Shown here: positions 17,495 to 26,309 of the stretch, in pieces
How the letters are laid out: every line of letters begins with the position of its first letter
Numbering within the stretch: position 1 is the first letter of the stretch
Assembly: GCA_029624675.1 (NCBI GenBank)
Contig: JARSSP010000007.1
Coordinates: 1 to 64,000 of the forward strand
Length of the DNA: 64,000 bases
Direction: 5' to 3'
Origin: Candidatus Contendibacter sp.
Lineage (GTDB): Bacteria; Pseudomonadota; Gammaproteobacteria; Competibacterales; Competibacteraceae
Notes under the pieces: generated by a model
Database searches by the model: none
What the model saw: the letters and a program-made list of their open reading frames with translations, nothing else
What the model was told of the DNA's origin: nothing
Translations under genes and position numbers: made by a program

Positions 17495-18622
17495 TTAAGA
17501 CAGTGATGGCGCCGCCGGTTCCGATCGGCGGTGGGAATGATAGAGAATCAGCACGGCTTTTTGCCCGGCCTTGCCGTAGCGAGCCATGCGCTGGAACTCC
17601 CGGTGGGGGATCGGCATGTTGACGGAGTCGCTGAGGGTCTCGCCGGCCTCACTGTTGACCAGCGGGTCGTGAACGTAGATGTAATGGTCGTCGAAACCCG
17701 TGACTACCACCCAGTGCGGGAAACGCTCGCCGTAGATGCGATAGGAACTGATCAGCACCAGCGGAATGCCGCCGGTCTCGGACTTGCGTCGCAGTTCGTC
17801 CACGCCCAGGCTGCCGCGATGCAGCGGGACCGGCAGGCGGTTCAGTTCCTCGATCCAGTCTTCCTGCACCAGCCGCATGACCTCTTTCTTCTCCAGGCTA
17901 CGCACCGAATCCATCAGAAACACGCCGTCCTCGTTGACGTGAATCTCCAGATCGAAACCGCGCCGATAGGCCGAGAGTGCCAAGCCGTAGGGGCCACAGC
18001 CACCGTGGCCGGAGGTCATGAAGATGGTGGTGGCCTCGCGCCACAATCGCAGTTCCAGCTTGCGGTTCAGTTCAAGGGTCGAATCCAGTGCCTTCATCGC
18101 CATCATCAGCGCCGCCGGACCGCAGGTGAAATCGAGGGTTTGCCGGTAGTAGGGCACTTTGACCAGATCGGCGCGCAAGTGCGGGACCAGGCGCTTTTCG
18201 AAGCGCAGCGCGGCCATGTGGTCTTCGTAATAGTCCAGCACTTCCTCAAATTGGCGGTAACCGTGGCGGCGAAACAGGCCCAGCGAGGCGGGATTGTCGC
18301 GGCGGACTTCCAGCCGCATGGACACGCAATCGCGTTCCAGCGCGATGTCCTCGGCGGCTTCCAGCAATCGGTCGCCCACGCCGCGCCGGGCGAAGTCGGG
18401 GGCGACGGCGATGGAGTAAAGCCGGGCCATCGAGGTTCCCTGCGAGAACAACAGCAGTACATAACCGCGAATGCGGCCGGCGACCTCGTCCACCAGGGTC
18501 GTGGCGTGACCCCGGGTCAACAGGTGGCGAAAGCTGCGGCGCGACAGACGGTCGGTACTGAAACACCGCTGTTCGATGGTCAGCAAGACTGGCAGGTCAT
18601 CCAGAGTGGCAAGGCGCGGCAT
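17495..18622 (-). CDS. GNAT acetyltransferase fused to C39-like peptidase
   Basis: A 375-residue two-domain protein. Residues ~1-150 are a GNAT N-acetyltransferase (VAPDFARRGVGDRLLEAAED is the acetyl-CoA loop). Residues ~165-370 are a papain-like domain of the peptidase C39-like group, with PYYRQTLDFTCGPAALMMAM (catalytic Cys in the TCGPAA motif) and HWVVVTGFDDHYIYVHDPLV (catalytic His and Asp). There is no transmembrane part, so it is cytosolic. The ATG at 18622 (MPRLATLDDL) is preferred over the longer frame. It sits directly upstream of the RimK/RLAN gene; together they suggest a linked ligation, acetylation and cleavage chemistry on one peptide or protein. Confidence 0.87.
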   Translation of the reverse strand: MPRLATLDDLPVLLTIEQRCFSTDRLSRRSFRHLLTRGHATTLVDEVAGRIRGYVLLLFSQGTSMARLYSIAVAPDFARRGVGDRLLEAAEDIALERDCVSMRLEVRRDNPASLGLFRRHGYRQFEEVLDYYEDHMAALRFEKRLVPHLRADLVKVPYYRQTLDFTCGPAALMMAMKALDSTLELNRKLELRLWREATTIFMTSGHGGCGPYGLALSAYRRGFDLEIHVNEDGVFLMDSVRSLEKKEVMRLVQEDWIEELNRLPVPLHRGSLGVDELRRKSETGGIPLVLISSYRIYGERFPHWVVVTGFDDHYIYVHDPLVNSEAGETLSDSVNMPIPHREFQRMARYGKAGQKAVLILYHSHRRSEPAAPSLS

Positions 18623-18773
18623 GGTAAATCTAAAGGGGATTGGAACCGAGGCGATCACGCATGAGGGGAGGGGTAACACGGCTTGAAAACGCGGCTGGCG
18701 CGAGCGCGGGGTGGTTGCCGACGATTGTTGCTATTATCACGCAGCGCCAACCGTTATCGCCAGTGAAAATCTC

Positions 18774-19943
18774 ATGCCGACGCGCTCGTTTCTTCTGCTG
18801 GATCGGATCCGCCAATTAATCGCGACACCCTCGGTCAGCAGCGTGTCGCCGTCCTTTGATCAGAGTAACCGGCCGGTGATCGATCTGCTGGCTGGTTGGC
18901 TGGAGGACGCCGGTTTCGCGGTGCGGATCGATCTGCTGCCCGGCCAGCCGGACAAGGCCAATTTGGTCGCTACCCTGGGCCACGGGCCAGGCGGATTGGT
19001 GCTGGCCGGCCATACCGACACCGTGCCGTTCGACGCCGGTCGCTGGCGGTACGACCCATTCGGCGGGACGGTGGCGGATGGGCGGATTTACGGACTGGGC
19101 GCGGCGGACATGAAGTCGTTTCTAGCCTTGGCCATCGCGGCGGCGGCCGAGTTTCGGGCCAACGATCTGCGTCAGCCACTGGTGATCTTGGCCACGGCCG
19201 ACGAGGAAAGCAGCATGGCGGGCGCCCGGACGCTGGCGGCGGCGGGTCGGCCGTTGGGGCGGCACGCGCTGATCGGCGAGCCGACCGGGTTGAAGCCGGT
19301 GCGGCTGCACAAGGGCATCCTGATGGAGGCGATCCGGCTGGAAGGAAAATCGGGCCATTCCAGCAATCCGGCGTTGGGGGTCAACGCGCTGGAGGGGATG
19401 CACCGGGTCATCGGCGAGTTGCTGCGCTGGCGGAGGGAGTTGCAGGCGCGCTATCGCAATCCGTTGTTCGAGGTGGCAACGCCGACGCTCAATCTGGGGC
19501 GCATTCACGGTGGCGACAATCCAAACCGAATTTGCGCCGACTGTGAATTGCATATCGATATCCGACCCTTGCCGGGGATGACGCTGGCCGGGGTGCGCGA
19601 CGAGTTGCATGGCCGGTTGACCGGGCTGCTGGCCGACAGCGGGTTGGGACTGAGTTTCTTGCCGCTGTTTGAGGGCATCGAGGCGATGGAGACCCCGGCG
19701 ACGGCGGCCATCGTGCGGGCGACCGAGGAACTGACGGGCGCGGCGGCGGGCGCGGTGGGCTTTGGCACCGAGGGGCCGTATCTGAACGCGCTGGGGATGG
19801 AGACGGTGATTCTGGGTCCCGGCGGAGTGGAGTGCGCGCATCAGCCAGACGAGTTCTTGTCGCTGGCGATGATCGAACCAACGCTGAAACTGTTGCGGGG
19901 ATTGATCGGTCGGTTTTGCCGCCAGCCGGCGATCAACGAGTAG
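18774..19943 (+). CDS. argE: Acetylornithine deacetylase
   Basis: A 389-residue M20-family zinc hydrolase that removes acetate from N-acetylornithine to give ornithine for arginine synthesis. Metal-site motifs are in order: LVLAGHTDTVPF, YGLGAADMKSF, ATADEESSMAG (catalytic Glu plus ligand), LIGEPTGLKPV and the C-terminal VECAHQPDEF. The dimerisation insert starts at HKGILMEAIRLEGKSGHSSN. The length agrees with ArgE. The ATG at 18774 (MPTRSFLLLDRI) is the natural start. A desuccinylase such as DapE is less likely, because the tail and GHSSNP context are ArgE-like. Confidence 0.93.
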   Translation: MPTRSFLLLDRIRQLIATPSVSSVSPSFDQSNRPVIDLLAGWLEDAGFAVRIDLLPGQPDKANLVATLGHGPGGLVLAGHTDTVPFDAGRWRYDPFGGTVADGRIYGLGAADMKSFLALAIAAAAEFRANDLRQPLVILATADEESSMAGARTLAAAGRPLGRHALIGEPTGLKPVRLHKGILMEAIRLEGKSGHSSNPALGVNALEGMHRVIGELLRWRRELQARYRNPLFEVATPTLNLGRIHGGDNPNRICADCELHIDIRPLPGMTLAGVRDELHGRLTGLLADSGLGLSFLPLFEGIEAMETPATAAIVRATEELTGAAAGAVGFGTEGPYLNALGMETVILGPGGVECAHQPDEFLSLAMIEPTLKLLRGLIGRFCRQPAINE

Positions 19944-19967
19944 GGTCGCGGCGAACGGATCTTGCAA

Positions 19968-20603
19968 TCAGCCTTTCGGCACGCGCCACAGATACCAGGC
20001 GGCGACCGTGCGGTACGGACGCCAGGGCTGGCCGATTTCCGCCAGTTGCCTGGGAGTGGGCGCGGCGGCCCAGCCTTTGAGCCGGCGATAACCTTCGCGC
20101 ACGCCGTAATCGTCCACGGGCAGGACGTCCGGCCGCCCCAGGCTGAAGATCAGCAGCATTTCCACCGTCCAGCGGCCGACGCCGCGCAACACCGTCAGCC
20201 GTTCGATCAATGCCTCGTCGGACAATGCGAGCGCCTGGACGCGAGTGGGAATCACTCCGTCCAGCGCGGCTTGGGCGATGCCGCGAATGGCGGCGAGTTT
20301 AGTGGCCGAGAAACCACAGGTGCGTTGCTGGGCGGGTTCGGTGGCGAGCAATTGTTCGGGCGCGGGAAACGCCGCGTCGGGGTACAGCGCCAACAGGCGG
20401 GCCAGGATGGCGTCGCCCGCCTTGGCGTGAAGTTGCTGGTAAGCGATGGCGCGCACCAGAGCTTCGTAAGGCTCACGGGCTTGCCGAAGCCGAAGCCGGC
20501 AAGGGCCGATGCCAGCAATATGACGCTCCCAATCCTCATCCAGGCTGGCGAGGCGCGCCGTCGCCTGGTGGGGAAATTCCGTCGGGGTTTCCGCCTCGGT
20601 CAT
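19968..20603 (-). CDS. AlkA-type DNA-3-methyladenine glycosylase
   Basis: A 211-residue HhH-GPD base-excision glycosylase without the AlkA N-terminal domain. The helix-hairpin-helix LRGVGRWTVEMLLIFSLGRP is followed by DVLPVDDYGVREGY, in which the second Asp is the catalytic residue that helps expel alkylated purines. AIAYQQLHAKAGDAI is the usual interior helix. It should remove 3-methyladenine and related lesions. It is monocistronic, converging with argE. Confidence 0.9.
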   Translation of the reverse strand: MTEAETPTEFPHQATARLASLDEDWERHIAGIGPCRLRLRQAREPYEALVRAIAYQQLHAKAGDAILARLLALYPDAAFPAPEQLLATEPAQQRTCGFSATKLAAIRGIAQAALDGVIPTRVQALALSDEALIERLTVLRGVGRWTVEMLLIFSLGRPDVLPVDDYGVREGYRRLKGWAAAPTPRQLAEIGQPWRPYRTVAAWYLWRVPKG

Positions 20604-20704
20604 CGTCTTTGGTCTTCAGTGACCTGGAAGGACAGGTTGGGGGCGGCGGAACTTTGGGAAGCGGGGGAACGCGCGACATCCGACCGCCGCGTCCAGCGGC
20701 GCCA

Positions 20705-22513
20705 CTACTGATCGTACCGCATCTTGACGTAGGAACCCGGTGCGTCCTCGATGGGTTTCAGTTTACCATCGCCCGGCACGCGGGCCGGAACCTGGGGACC
20801 GGCGTGGGGCGTCAGCCAGGCCAGCCAGTCCGGCCACCAGGAACCTTCCTGCTTGACCGCGCCCTTGAGCCAGTCGTCGGGGTTCGGCGGAGTCTTGGGA
20901 TTGAGCCAGAAGCCGTACTTGTCGGACGAGGCGGGATTGATGACCCCGGCGATGTGGCCAGAACCGCTCAGCACGAATTTCACCGGCCCACCGACCAGTT
21001 GGGTGCCGGCGTAGGTGGATTTCCACGGCGCGATGTGATCCTCGTAGGCCGACAGGAAGCAGACCGGCGTCTTGATCTTGCGCAGGTCGATGGGCACGCC
21101 CGCCAGGGTAATCCCGCCCGGCTCGCGTAGCAGGTTTTTCTGGTACATGTTGCGGATGTAGAAGCTGTGCATGTCCCGCGGCATCCGGGTGGAGTCGGAA
21201 TTCCAGTACAGCAGGTCGAAGGGGTAGGGGTCCTTGCCGAGCAGGTAATTGTTGACCACGAAGTACCAGATCAGATCGTTGGCGCGCAACATGCTGAACA
21301 CGCCGGCCATCTGGCTGCCGTCCAGATAACCCCGCTCACCCATTTGTTTCTCCAGCAGGGTGATCAATTCCTCGTCGATGAAGACTTCCAATTCGCCCGG
21401 CTCGCTGAAATCGGTCATGCAGGCGAAGCAGATGGCGCTTTGCACCCGCTTGTCCTTCTTGGCCGCCAGATAGGCCAGCGTGGCGAGCAGGATGGTGCCG
21501 CCCAGGCAATAGCCGGCCGCGTTGATCTCGCGCTCGCCGGTGGCTTGCTCGATGGCGTTCATCCCCTCCACGATGGCCAGCATGTAGTCCTCGAACTTCT
21601 TGTGCGCCAGCCGCTCGTCCGGGTTGATCCAGGAGGTCATGAACACCGTGAAGCCCTGATCCACCATCCACTTGACCATCGAGTTCTTGGGCCGCATATC
21701 CATGATGTAATACTTGTTGATCCAGGGCGAGACGAACAGGAACGGCCGTTGATGGACGGTCGGCGTGCTGGGAGCGTACTGAATCAGTTGCAGCAACTCG
21801 TTCTGGAAGACGACCTTGCCCGGCGTGACCGCGATGTTCTCGCCCGGCTTGAACGCTTCGAGATCGGTCATCTTGATCTGCAACTGGCCGCGTCCCCGTT
21901 CCAGATCCGCCAGCAGGTTTTGCAAACCCTTGACCAGGTTGTCGCCGCCGGAATCGAGGGTGGCCGCGAGCACGGTGGGGTTGGTATGGACGAAGTTGGT
22001 CGGGGCCATCGCGTCCACGAACTGGCGGGTATAGAACTGCACCTTGCGGGCGGTCTTGTCATCCAGCCCCTCGACCTGACGGACCAGTCCCTGCACGCTG
22101 TCGGCGGCCAGCAGATAGGACTGCTTGATGAAATCGAACACGGCGTTTTCCGCCCATTGCTCGTCGGCGAAGCGTTTGTCGCCGGGCGGCGGCTTGATGA
22201 CCGGCTCGGTTTCGTGGCCGAGCATCCGCTTGGAGGCGGACTGCCAGAGATCGAGAGTGTTCTTCCAGAAACCGATCTGGGCCTCGATCAACTTTTCCGG
22301 ATTTTTTAGTAAGTTATCGAAAAATTCCTGAAACGATTTGCCGACGATGGCGGGATCGATCAGCGGAACCTGATCGTTACGTTCCTGGCGCTTGAGGTAT
22401 TCCTGCAACACCCGCTGGCTCTGCTCGATGATCTTGGAAAAATTCTGGGCCAGCTTGTTGAGATCGGCGGCGATCTTGGCGTCGGGAGCGGACGCCTTGG
22501 TGGTCTCGGTCAT
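20705..22513 (-). CDS. phaC: Class I poly(3-hydroxyalkanoate) synthase
   Basis: A 602-residue PHA synthase that polymerises (R)-3-hydroxyacyl-CoA on the surface of storage granules. The alpha/beta-hydrolase core has the lipase-like box AAGYCLGGTILLA with the nucleophilic Cys, a catalytic Asp in SAYEDHIAPW and His in SGSGHIAGVINPA. The N-terminal ~100 residues are the class I extension. The ATG at 22513 has GGAGG 7 nt upstream, which excludes a 12-residue longer start. No phaA or phaB is adjacent, but a phasin gene occurs at 33.4 kb, consistent with real granule storage. Confidence 0.95.
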   Translation of the reverse strand: MTETTKASAPDAKIAADLNKLAQNFSKIIEQSQRVLQEYLKRQERNDQVPLIDPAIVGKSFQEFFDNLLKNPEKLIEAQIGFWKNTLDLWQSASKRMLGHETEPVIKPPPGDKRFADEQWAENAVFDFIKQSYLLAADSVQGLVRQVEGLDDKTARKVQFYTRQFVDAMAPTNFVHTNPTVLAATLDSGGDNLVKGLQNLLADLERGRGQLQIKMTDLEAFKPGENIAVTPGKVVFQNELLQLIQYAPSTPTVHQRPFLFVSPWINKYYIMDMRPKNSMVKWMVDQGFTVFMTSWINPDERLAHKKFEDYMLAIVEGMNAIEQATGEREINAAGYCLGGTILLATLAYLAAKKDKRVQSAICFACMTDFSEPGELEVFIDEELITLLEKQMGERGYLDGSQMAGVFSMLRANDLIWYFVVNNYLLGKDPYPFDLLYWNSDSTRMPRDMHSFYIRNMYQKNLLREPGGITLAGVPIDLRKIKTPVCFLSAYEDHIAPWKSTYAGTQLVGGPVKFVLSGSGHIAGVINPASSDKYGFWLNPKTPPNPDDWLKGAVKQEGSWWPDWLAWLTPHAGPQVPARVPGDGKLKPIEDAPGSYVKMRYDQ

Positions 22514-22563
22514 GGGATGCCTCCTTAAAAAAGGACGGTAACCCCACAACTATAGTTGAAAAT

Positions 22564-23157
22564 TCAGGGCGGGGTCGGTTCGGGTTCGGCGAAGGCCAGC
22601 CGCTCGTACACCTCGGCCAGGGACAACACGCAGCCGATGGTGGAAATTTCGACTTGGGCGTCGAGACCGTCGGTGGCCGAGTAGAGCCAGCGCCCATCCG
22701 GTTGCCGCTGGTAGTGCTCGATGCGCGGCTGGTCCTGCGCGACCAGCAGGTAATCGCTGAGCGATTGCAGCGCGCGGTAATGGGCAAACTTTTCGCCCCG
22801 GTCGTAAGCCGCCGTGCTGTCCGACAGCACTTCGATGATGAGAGTGGGATTGAGTAGGGTATCGACATGTGAGTCTTCGAACCGCGGTTCGCCGCAGACG
22901 ACCACCACATCCGGGTAGGTGTATAGGCCGGTGGGACTGACCTTGACCCGCATGTCGCCGGAGAAAGGCTCGCACGGCTTACGTTTGAGTTGGGCGTGCA
23001 AAGCCGAGGTCAGGTTGACGGTGATGCGATTATGGCTACGGCTGGCGCCGCTCATCGCATAAATGCGCCCGTTGAGATATTCGTTCTTGGTTTTCGCCTG
23101 GCGTTCCAGCGTCAGATAGTCGGTGGCGGTGATGAATTGCTCGGCCAGTTGGGACAT
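22564..23157 (-). CDS. Uma2-family (DUF820) putative endonuclease
   Basis: A 197-residue protein of the Uma2/DUF820 family, predicted PD-(D/E)xK nucleases common in cyanobacteria and many accessory regions. It starts MSQLAEQFITATDYLTLERQ and contains KNEYLNGRIYAMSGASRSHN, YPDVVVVCG and NPTLIIEVLSDSTAAYDRGEK, giving the Glu, Asp and ExxD/K pattern. The biological role of the family is unknown. The ATG at 23157 lies 14 nt after hemL stops. A much longer frame (to 24117) reads through hemL in another frame and is spurious. Confidence 0.85.
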   Translation of the reverse strand: MSQLAEQFITATDYLTLERQAKTKNEYLNGRIYAMSGASRSHNRITVNLTSALHAQLKRKPCEPFSGDMRVKVSPTGLYTYPDVVVVCGEPRFEDSHVDTLLNPTLIIEVLSDSTAAYDRGEKFAHYRALQSLSDYLLVAQDQPRIEHYQRQPDGRWLYSATDGLDAQVEISTIGCVLSLAEVYERLAFAEPEPTPP

Positions 23158-23171
23158 CACGAATCTCCAGA

Positions 23172-24449
23172 TCAAATGCGGACGAACACCCACCGAGCGG
23201 CGGCAAGGGTCGCTTCGATGTCTTCCTCGGTGTGAGCCGAGGACAGAAATCCCGCCTCGAACGCGGACGGTGCCAGGTAGACGCCCTCGGCCAGCATTCC
23301 GTGAAAGAATGCCTTGAACCGTTCGATATCGCAGGCAACCGCTTGGGCGTAGGTGGTCACGGTCTCGTCCGTGAAGAAGATACCGAACATGCCGCCAACG
23401 TGGTTCGCGGTCAGCGATATTCCCGTCTCCTGGGCGGCGACGACCAGGCCGTCGCACAATCGCTGGGTCCTGGCGGCGAGATCGGCATGGAAACGAGGTG
23501 TGGAAATCAGATCCAACGTCGCCAGCCCGGCCGCCATCGCCACCGGATTGCCCGACAGTGTGCCGGCCTGATAGATCGGTCCCAGCGGCGCCAGCTTTTC
23601 CATGATTGCCCGCCGGCCGCCGAACGCGCCGACCGGCATCCCGCCGCCGATGACCTTGCCCAGCGTGGTCAGGTCCGGCTTCACCTGGTAAAGCTCCTGC
23701 GCTCCGCCCGGAGCCACTCGAAACCCCGTCATCACCTCGTCGAAGATCAGCACGCTGCCGTATTGATCGCACAGGGCGCGCAGGCCTTCCAGAAAACCGG
23801 GCGCGGGTAGGATGCAATTCATGTTGCCGGCGACCGGCTCGACGATGACTCCGGCGATTTGGTCGCCGATCTTCGCGAACGCCTGCCGGGCCTGGAGCAG
23901 ATCGTTGTAGGCTAGAGTGACGGTGTAGGACGCCAGCGCCGTCGGCACGCCGGGCGAGGTCGGTACGCCCAGGGTCAGCGCCCCAGAGCCGGCCTTGACC
24001 AGCAGCGAATCGGAATGGCCGTGGTAACAGCCCTCGAATTTGACGATGGTGTTGCGGGACGTGAAACCACGGGCCAACCGGATGGCGCTCATGGTTGCCT
24101 CGGTGCCGGAATTGCACATCCGCACCAACTCCATTGAGGGAACCATCTCGCGGATCTTGCGAGCCATGATGGTTTCGATGGCGGTGGGCGCGCCGAAGCT
24201 GAGGCCATTGGCGGCGGCTTTCTGAACCGCGTGGACTACCGCTGGGTGGGCATGGCCGACGATCATCGGTCCCCAGGAGCCGACGTAGTCGATGTAGCGG
24301 CGGTCGTCCTCGTCATAAAGCCAGGCGCCCGCGCCGCGTTTGAAGAAGATCGGCGTGCCGCCGACGCCGCGAAAGGCGCGCACCGGGGAATTGACCCCGC
24401 CGGGGATGTAGCGTTGGGCTTCGGCGAACAGTTGTTCGGAGCGGGTCAT
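23172..24449 (-). CDS. hemL: Glutamate-1-semialdehyde 2,1-aminomutase
   Basis: A 425-residue PLP enzyme that converts glutamate-1-semialdehyde to 5-aminolevulinate, the C5-pathway entry to heme, siroheme and cobalamin. It shows [20 protein letters not shown] at the start, [18 protein letters not shown] for cofactor binding and [17 protein letters not shown], whose Lys forms the Schiff base. The length matches the family. thiE lies 10 nt upstream on the same strand, the common thiE-hemL order in gammaproteobacteria. Confidence 0.96.
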   Translation of the reverse strand: MTRSEQLFAEAQRYIPGGVNSPVRAFRGVGGTPIFFKRGAGAWLYDEDDRRYIDYVGSWGPMIVGHAHPAVVHAVQKAAANGLSFGAPTAIETIMARKIREMVPSMELVRMCNSGTEATMSAIRLARGFTSRNTIVKFEGCYHGHSDSLLVKAGSGALTLGVPTSPGVPTALASYTVTLAYNDLLQARQAFAKIGDQIAGVIVEPVAGNMNCILPAPGFLEGLRALCDQYGSVLIFDEVMTGFRVAPGGAQELYQVKPDLTTLGKVIGGGMPVGAFGGRRAIMEKLAPLGPIYQAGTLSGNPVAMAAGLATLDLISTPRFHADLAARTQRLCDGLVVAAQETGISLTANHVGGMFGIFFTDETVTTYAQAVACDIERFKAFFHGMLAEGVYLAPSAFEAGFLSSAHTEEDIEATLAAARWVFVRI

Positions 24450-24459
24450 GGTGGAATCC

Positions 24460-25086
24460 TCAGGCGAACAGGGCGGCGAAACGGCGAGCAGCGGCTTGGA
24501 TATCCGGTTGAGCGAACACCGCGCTGATCACCGCCAGCGCGTCGGCGCCGGCATCCAGCAGCAGTGGGGCGTTATTGGGCGTGATGCCACCGATGGCGAC
24601 GATGGGGATGCTCAACGCCGCGCGCGCTTGTCGCAGCAATGCAAGGGGTGCGCGGATTTCGGCGGGTTTGGTCGGCGAGGGAAAGAACGCGCCGAACGCC
24701 ACATAATCGGCTCCCGCCTGGGCGGCCTCCCGCGCCAGGTCCAGTCGGTCGTAGCAGGATACGCCGATGATGACGTTTTGACCCAAGCGGGCACGGGCTA
24801 TAGTGAAGGCTGGATCGTCCCTGCCGACATGAACGCCGGCCGCGCCGACTTGGGCAGCCAGTTCCACGTCATCGTTGATGATCAGCGGAACTGCATGACG
24901 TCGGCACAGTTCGTTGAGCGCCGTGGCTTGCGCCAATCGTCGCGCGGCGTCATGGCTCTTGTCGCGGTACTGGATCAGCCGAGCGCCACCCAGAATCGCC
25001 TGTTCGACCGAGGCGGTCAGCCGGTCGTTGGGAATCAACGTGGCGTCGGTGATTGCGTACAGACCGTGGCAGCGAGGCTTGTTCAT
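24460..25086 (-). CDS. thiE: Thiamine-phosphate synthase
   Basis: A 208-residue TIM-barrel enzyme joining HMP-pyrophosphate and thiazole phosphate to make thiamine phosphate. Motifs visible are [44 protein letters not shown] and [20 protein letters not shown], which bind pyrophosphate and Mg2+. The ATG at 25086 ([14 protein letters not shown]) is the correct start; the frame runs on upstream without homology. thiD, usually adjacent, is separated here by the acetyltransferase pair at 25.2-27.9 kb. Confidence 0.94.
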   Translation of the reverse strand: MNKPRCHGLYAITDATLIPNDRLTASVEQAILGGARLIQYRDKSHDAARRLAQATALNELCRRHAVPLIINDDVELAAQVGAAGVHVGRDDPAFTIARARLGQNVIIGVSCYDRLDLAREAAQAGADYVAFGAFFPSPTKPAEIRAPLALLRQARAALSIPIVAIGGITPNNAPLLLDAGADALAVISAVFAQPDIQAAARRFAALFA

Positions 25087-25217
25087 CGGGGACCTTCCGC
25101 AAAAATCATCGTGTTGAAATATACCGGAAGCAGGTGGCTGGGTCAGTGGCGGGGTGAGAGATGTCCGAAAACGGTAACGCCCACCAGCGGACCGAAATGG
25201 TTTCCTGGTTTCGCCGC

Positions 25218-26309
25218 TTAACGCCGTTCCAGGCCGGCCGCCGCAACCAACGCCGCTGTAAATCGAACCTGGTCCCGATAGTCCAGATGCGATCCGTCCG
25301 GACACACAAAATCGCGTAAGGCGGGGAAATCCTCGAAGTGCACCGTGCGTGCCGAGGTTTGAGCGACTAGGCGATCCCAGAACCGAGGCCGGGGATACCG
25401 ACGCTGCTCGATATCGCGCACCATCCCACTAGCTGGCATCACCACGAACACTACCTGACCCCCTCGATCCTGGATCATCCGAATCAAACTCTCCAAATAC
25501 TCCAAACGTTGCTGGCTCATGAAAATCGTTTCGTCATCGGGCTGCAATCGTTGTATTCGGGACTCCAGCAAGCGTTGCAAATCCTCATGGGTTGCCTGGG
25601 GAGGCAATTGAACTTCCTCACCTAGGCTGCGGATGACTCTGCGGTAGTAGAAAGCTGGCATCGCCACCCGCCGGTAATCCGCCAACCGCGACCGATCCGG
25701 TAGTGTCACCAGATATTGGGGGGTGTCATTGCCGAAGATGCGTATTAGCAAGGCGGTTAATGGCCGCGCCCCATCCGCATAGCTGCGCAACATCCGACGC
25801 CAGCGTTGGCTCAGATAACTTTCGACCTGCGCGTAATCAGGAAACGAGTAGGTGATTGCCGATCGATCGGATCGCGTTTCATAAACGCGGGCGCGATTAT
25901 GGCCTTCCTCCGGTCCCAGCATGTGATTGTAATAATCCACCAGCACCGTGCCACGGATGGCGGGATCGTGAGCCAACCCTTCCAGGACGGGTAACAAAGG
26001 CGTCCCGTCAATCGCCAGCTGCACCGGCTCGAGCCCCGTGAGACGCCGTAAAACCTCAAGATTCAAACCCAACTGAATTCTTGATGCACCCACGATGATC
26101 AGCGCCCGCTTCCCCAACGTCCGGGCGCGGGCTCGTTCCGCTTGCCACAATGCCTCCGAATCCACCACGGTTGGGTGAAAGCCCTTGGCCGCCAACCGCA
26201 ACTCCATGGCCCCCACGAATGCGATGAACATCAACACCGCCCCCAGCAAAATCGGTCGCCATGCCAAGTGGGGCAGACGCTGGTTAGAACTGGAAGTAAA
26301 TGAATGCAC
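25218..26309 (-). CDS. SGNH-like membrane-anchored protein paired with MBOAT acetyltransferase
   Basis: A 363-residue protein with one N-terminal membrane segment (residues ~17-40) and a periplasmic alpha/beta domain. IIVGASRIQLGLN resembles block I of SGNH/GDSL enzymes with its Ser, and CPDGSHLDYRDQ gives the DxxH of block V. Such proteins act with an MBOAT O-acyltransferase, as AlgJ/AlgX or DltD do, to move acetyl groups onto exported polysaccharide. The start overlaps the end of the MBOAT gene by 26 nt, so the two were one operon. Because the MBOAT gene is interrupted, this protein may now lack its acyl donor. Confidence 0.72.
   Translation of the reverse strand: MHSFTSSSNQRLPHLAWRPILLGAVLMFIAFVGAMELRLAAKGFHPTVVDSEALWQAERARARTLGKRALIIVGASRIQLGLNLEVLRRLTGLEPVQLAIDGTPLLPVLEGLAHDPAIRGTVLVDYYNHMLGPEEGHNRARVYETRSDRSAITYSFPDYAQVESYLSQRWRRMLRSYADGARPLTALLIRIFGNDTPQYLVTLPDRSRLADYRRVAMPAFYYRRVIRSLGEEVQLPPQATHEDLQRLLESRIQRLQPDDETIFMSQQRLEYLESLIRMIQDRGGQVVFVVMPASGMVRDIEQRRYPRPRFWDRLVAQTSARTVHFEDFPALRDFVCPDGSHLDYRDQVRFTAALVAAAGLERR

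Noticed and set aside
22564..24117. A 517-residue minus-strand ORF across hemL
   Set aside because: Only its C-terminal part (from 23157) is real (Uma2). The rest is an alternative frame of hemL with Arg/Gly-rich shadow composition.
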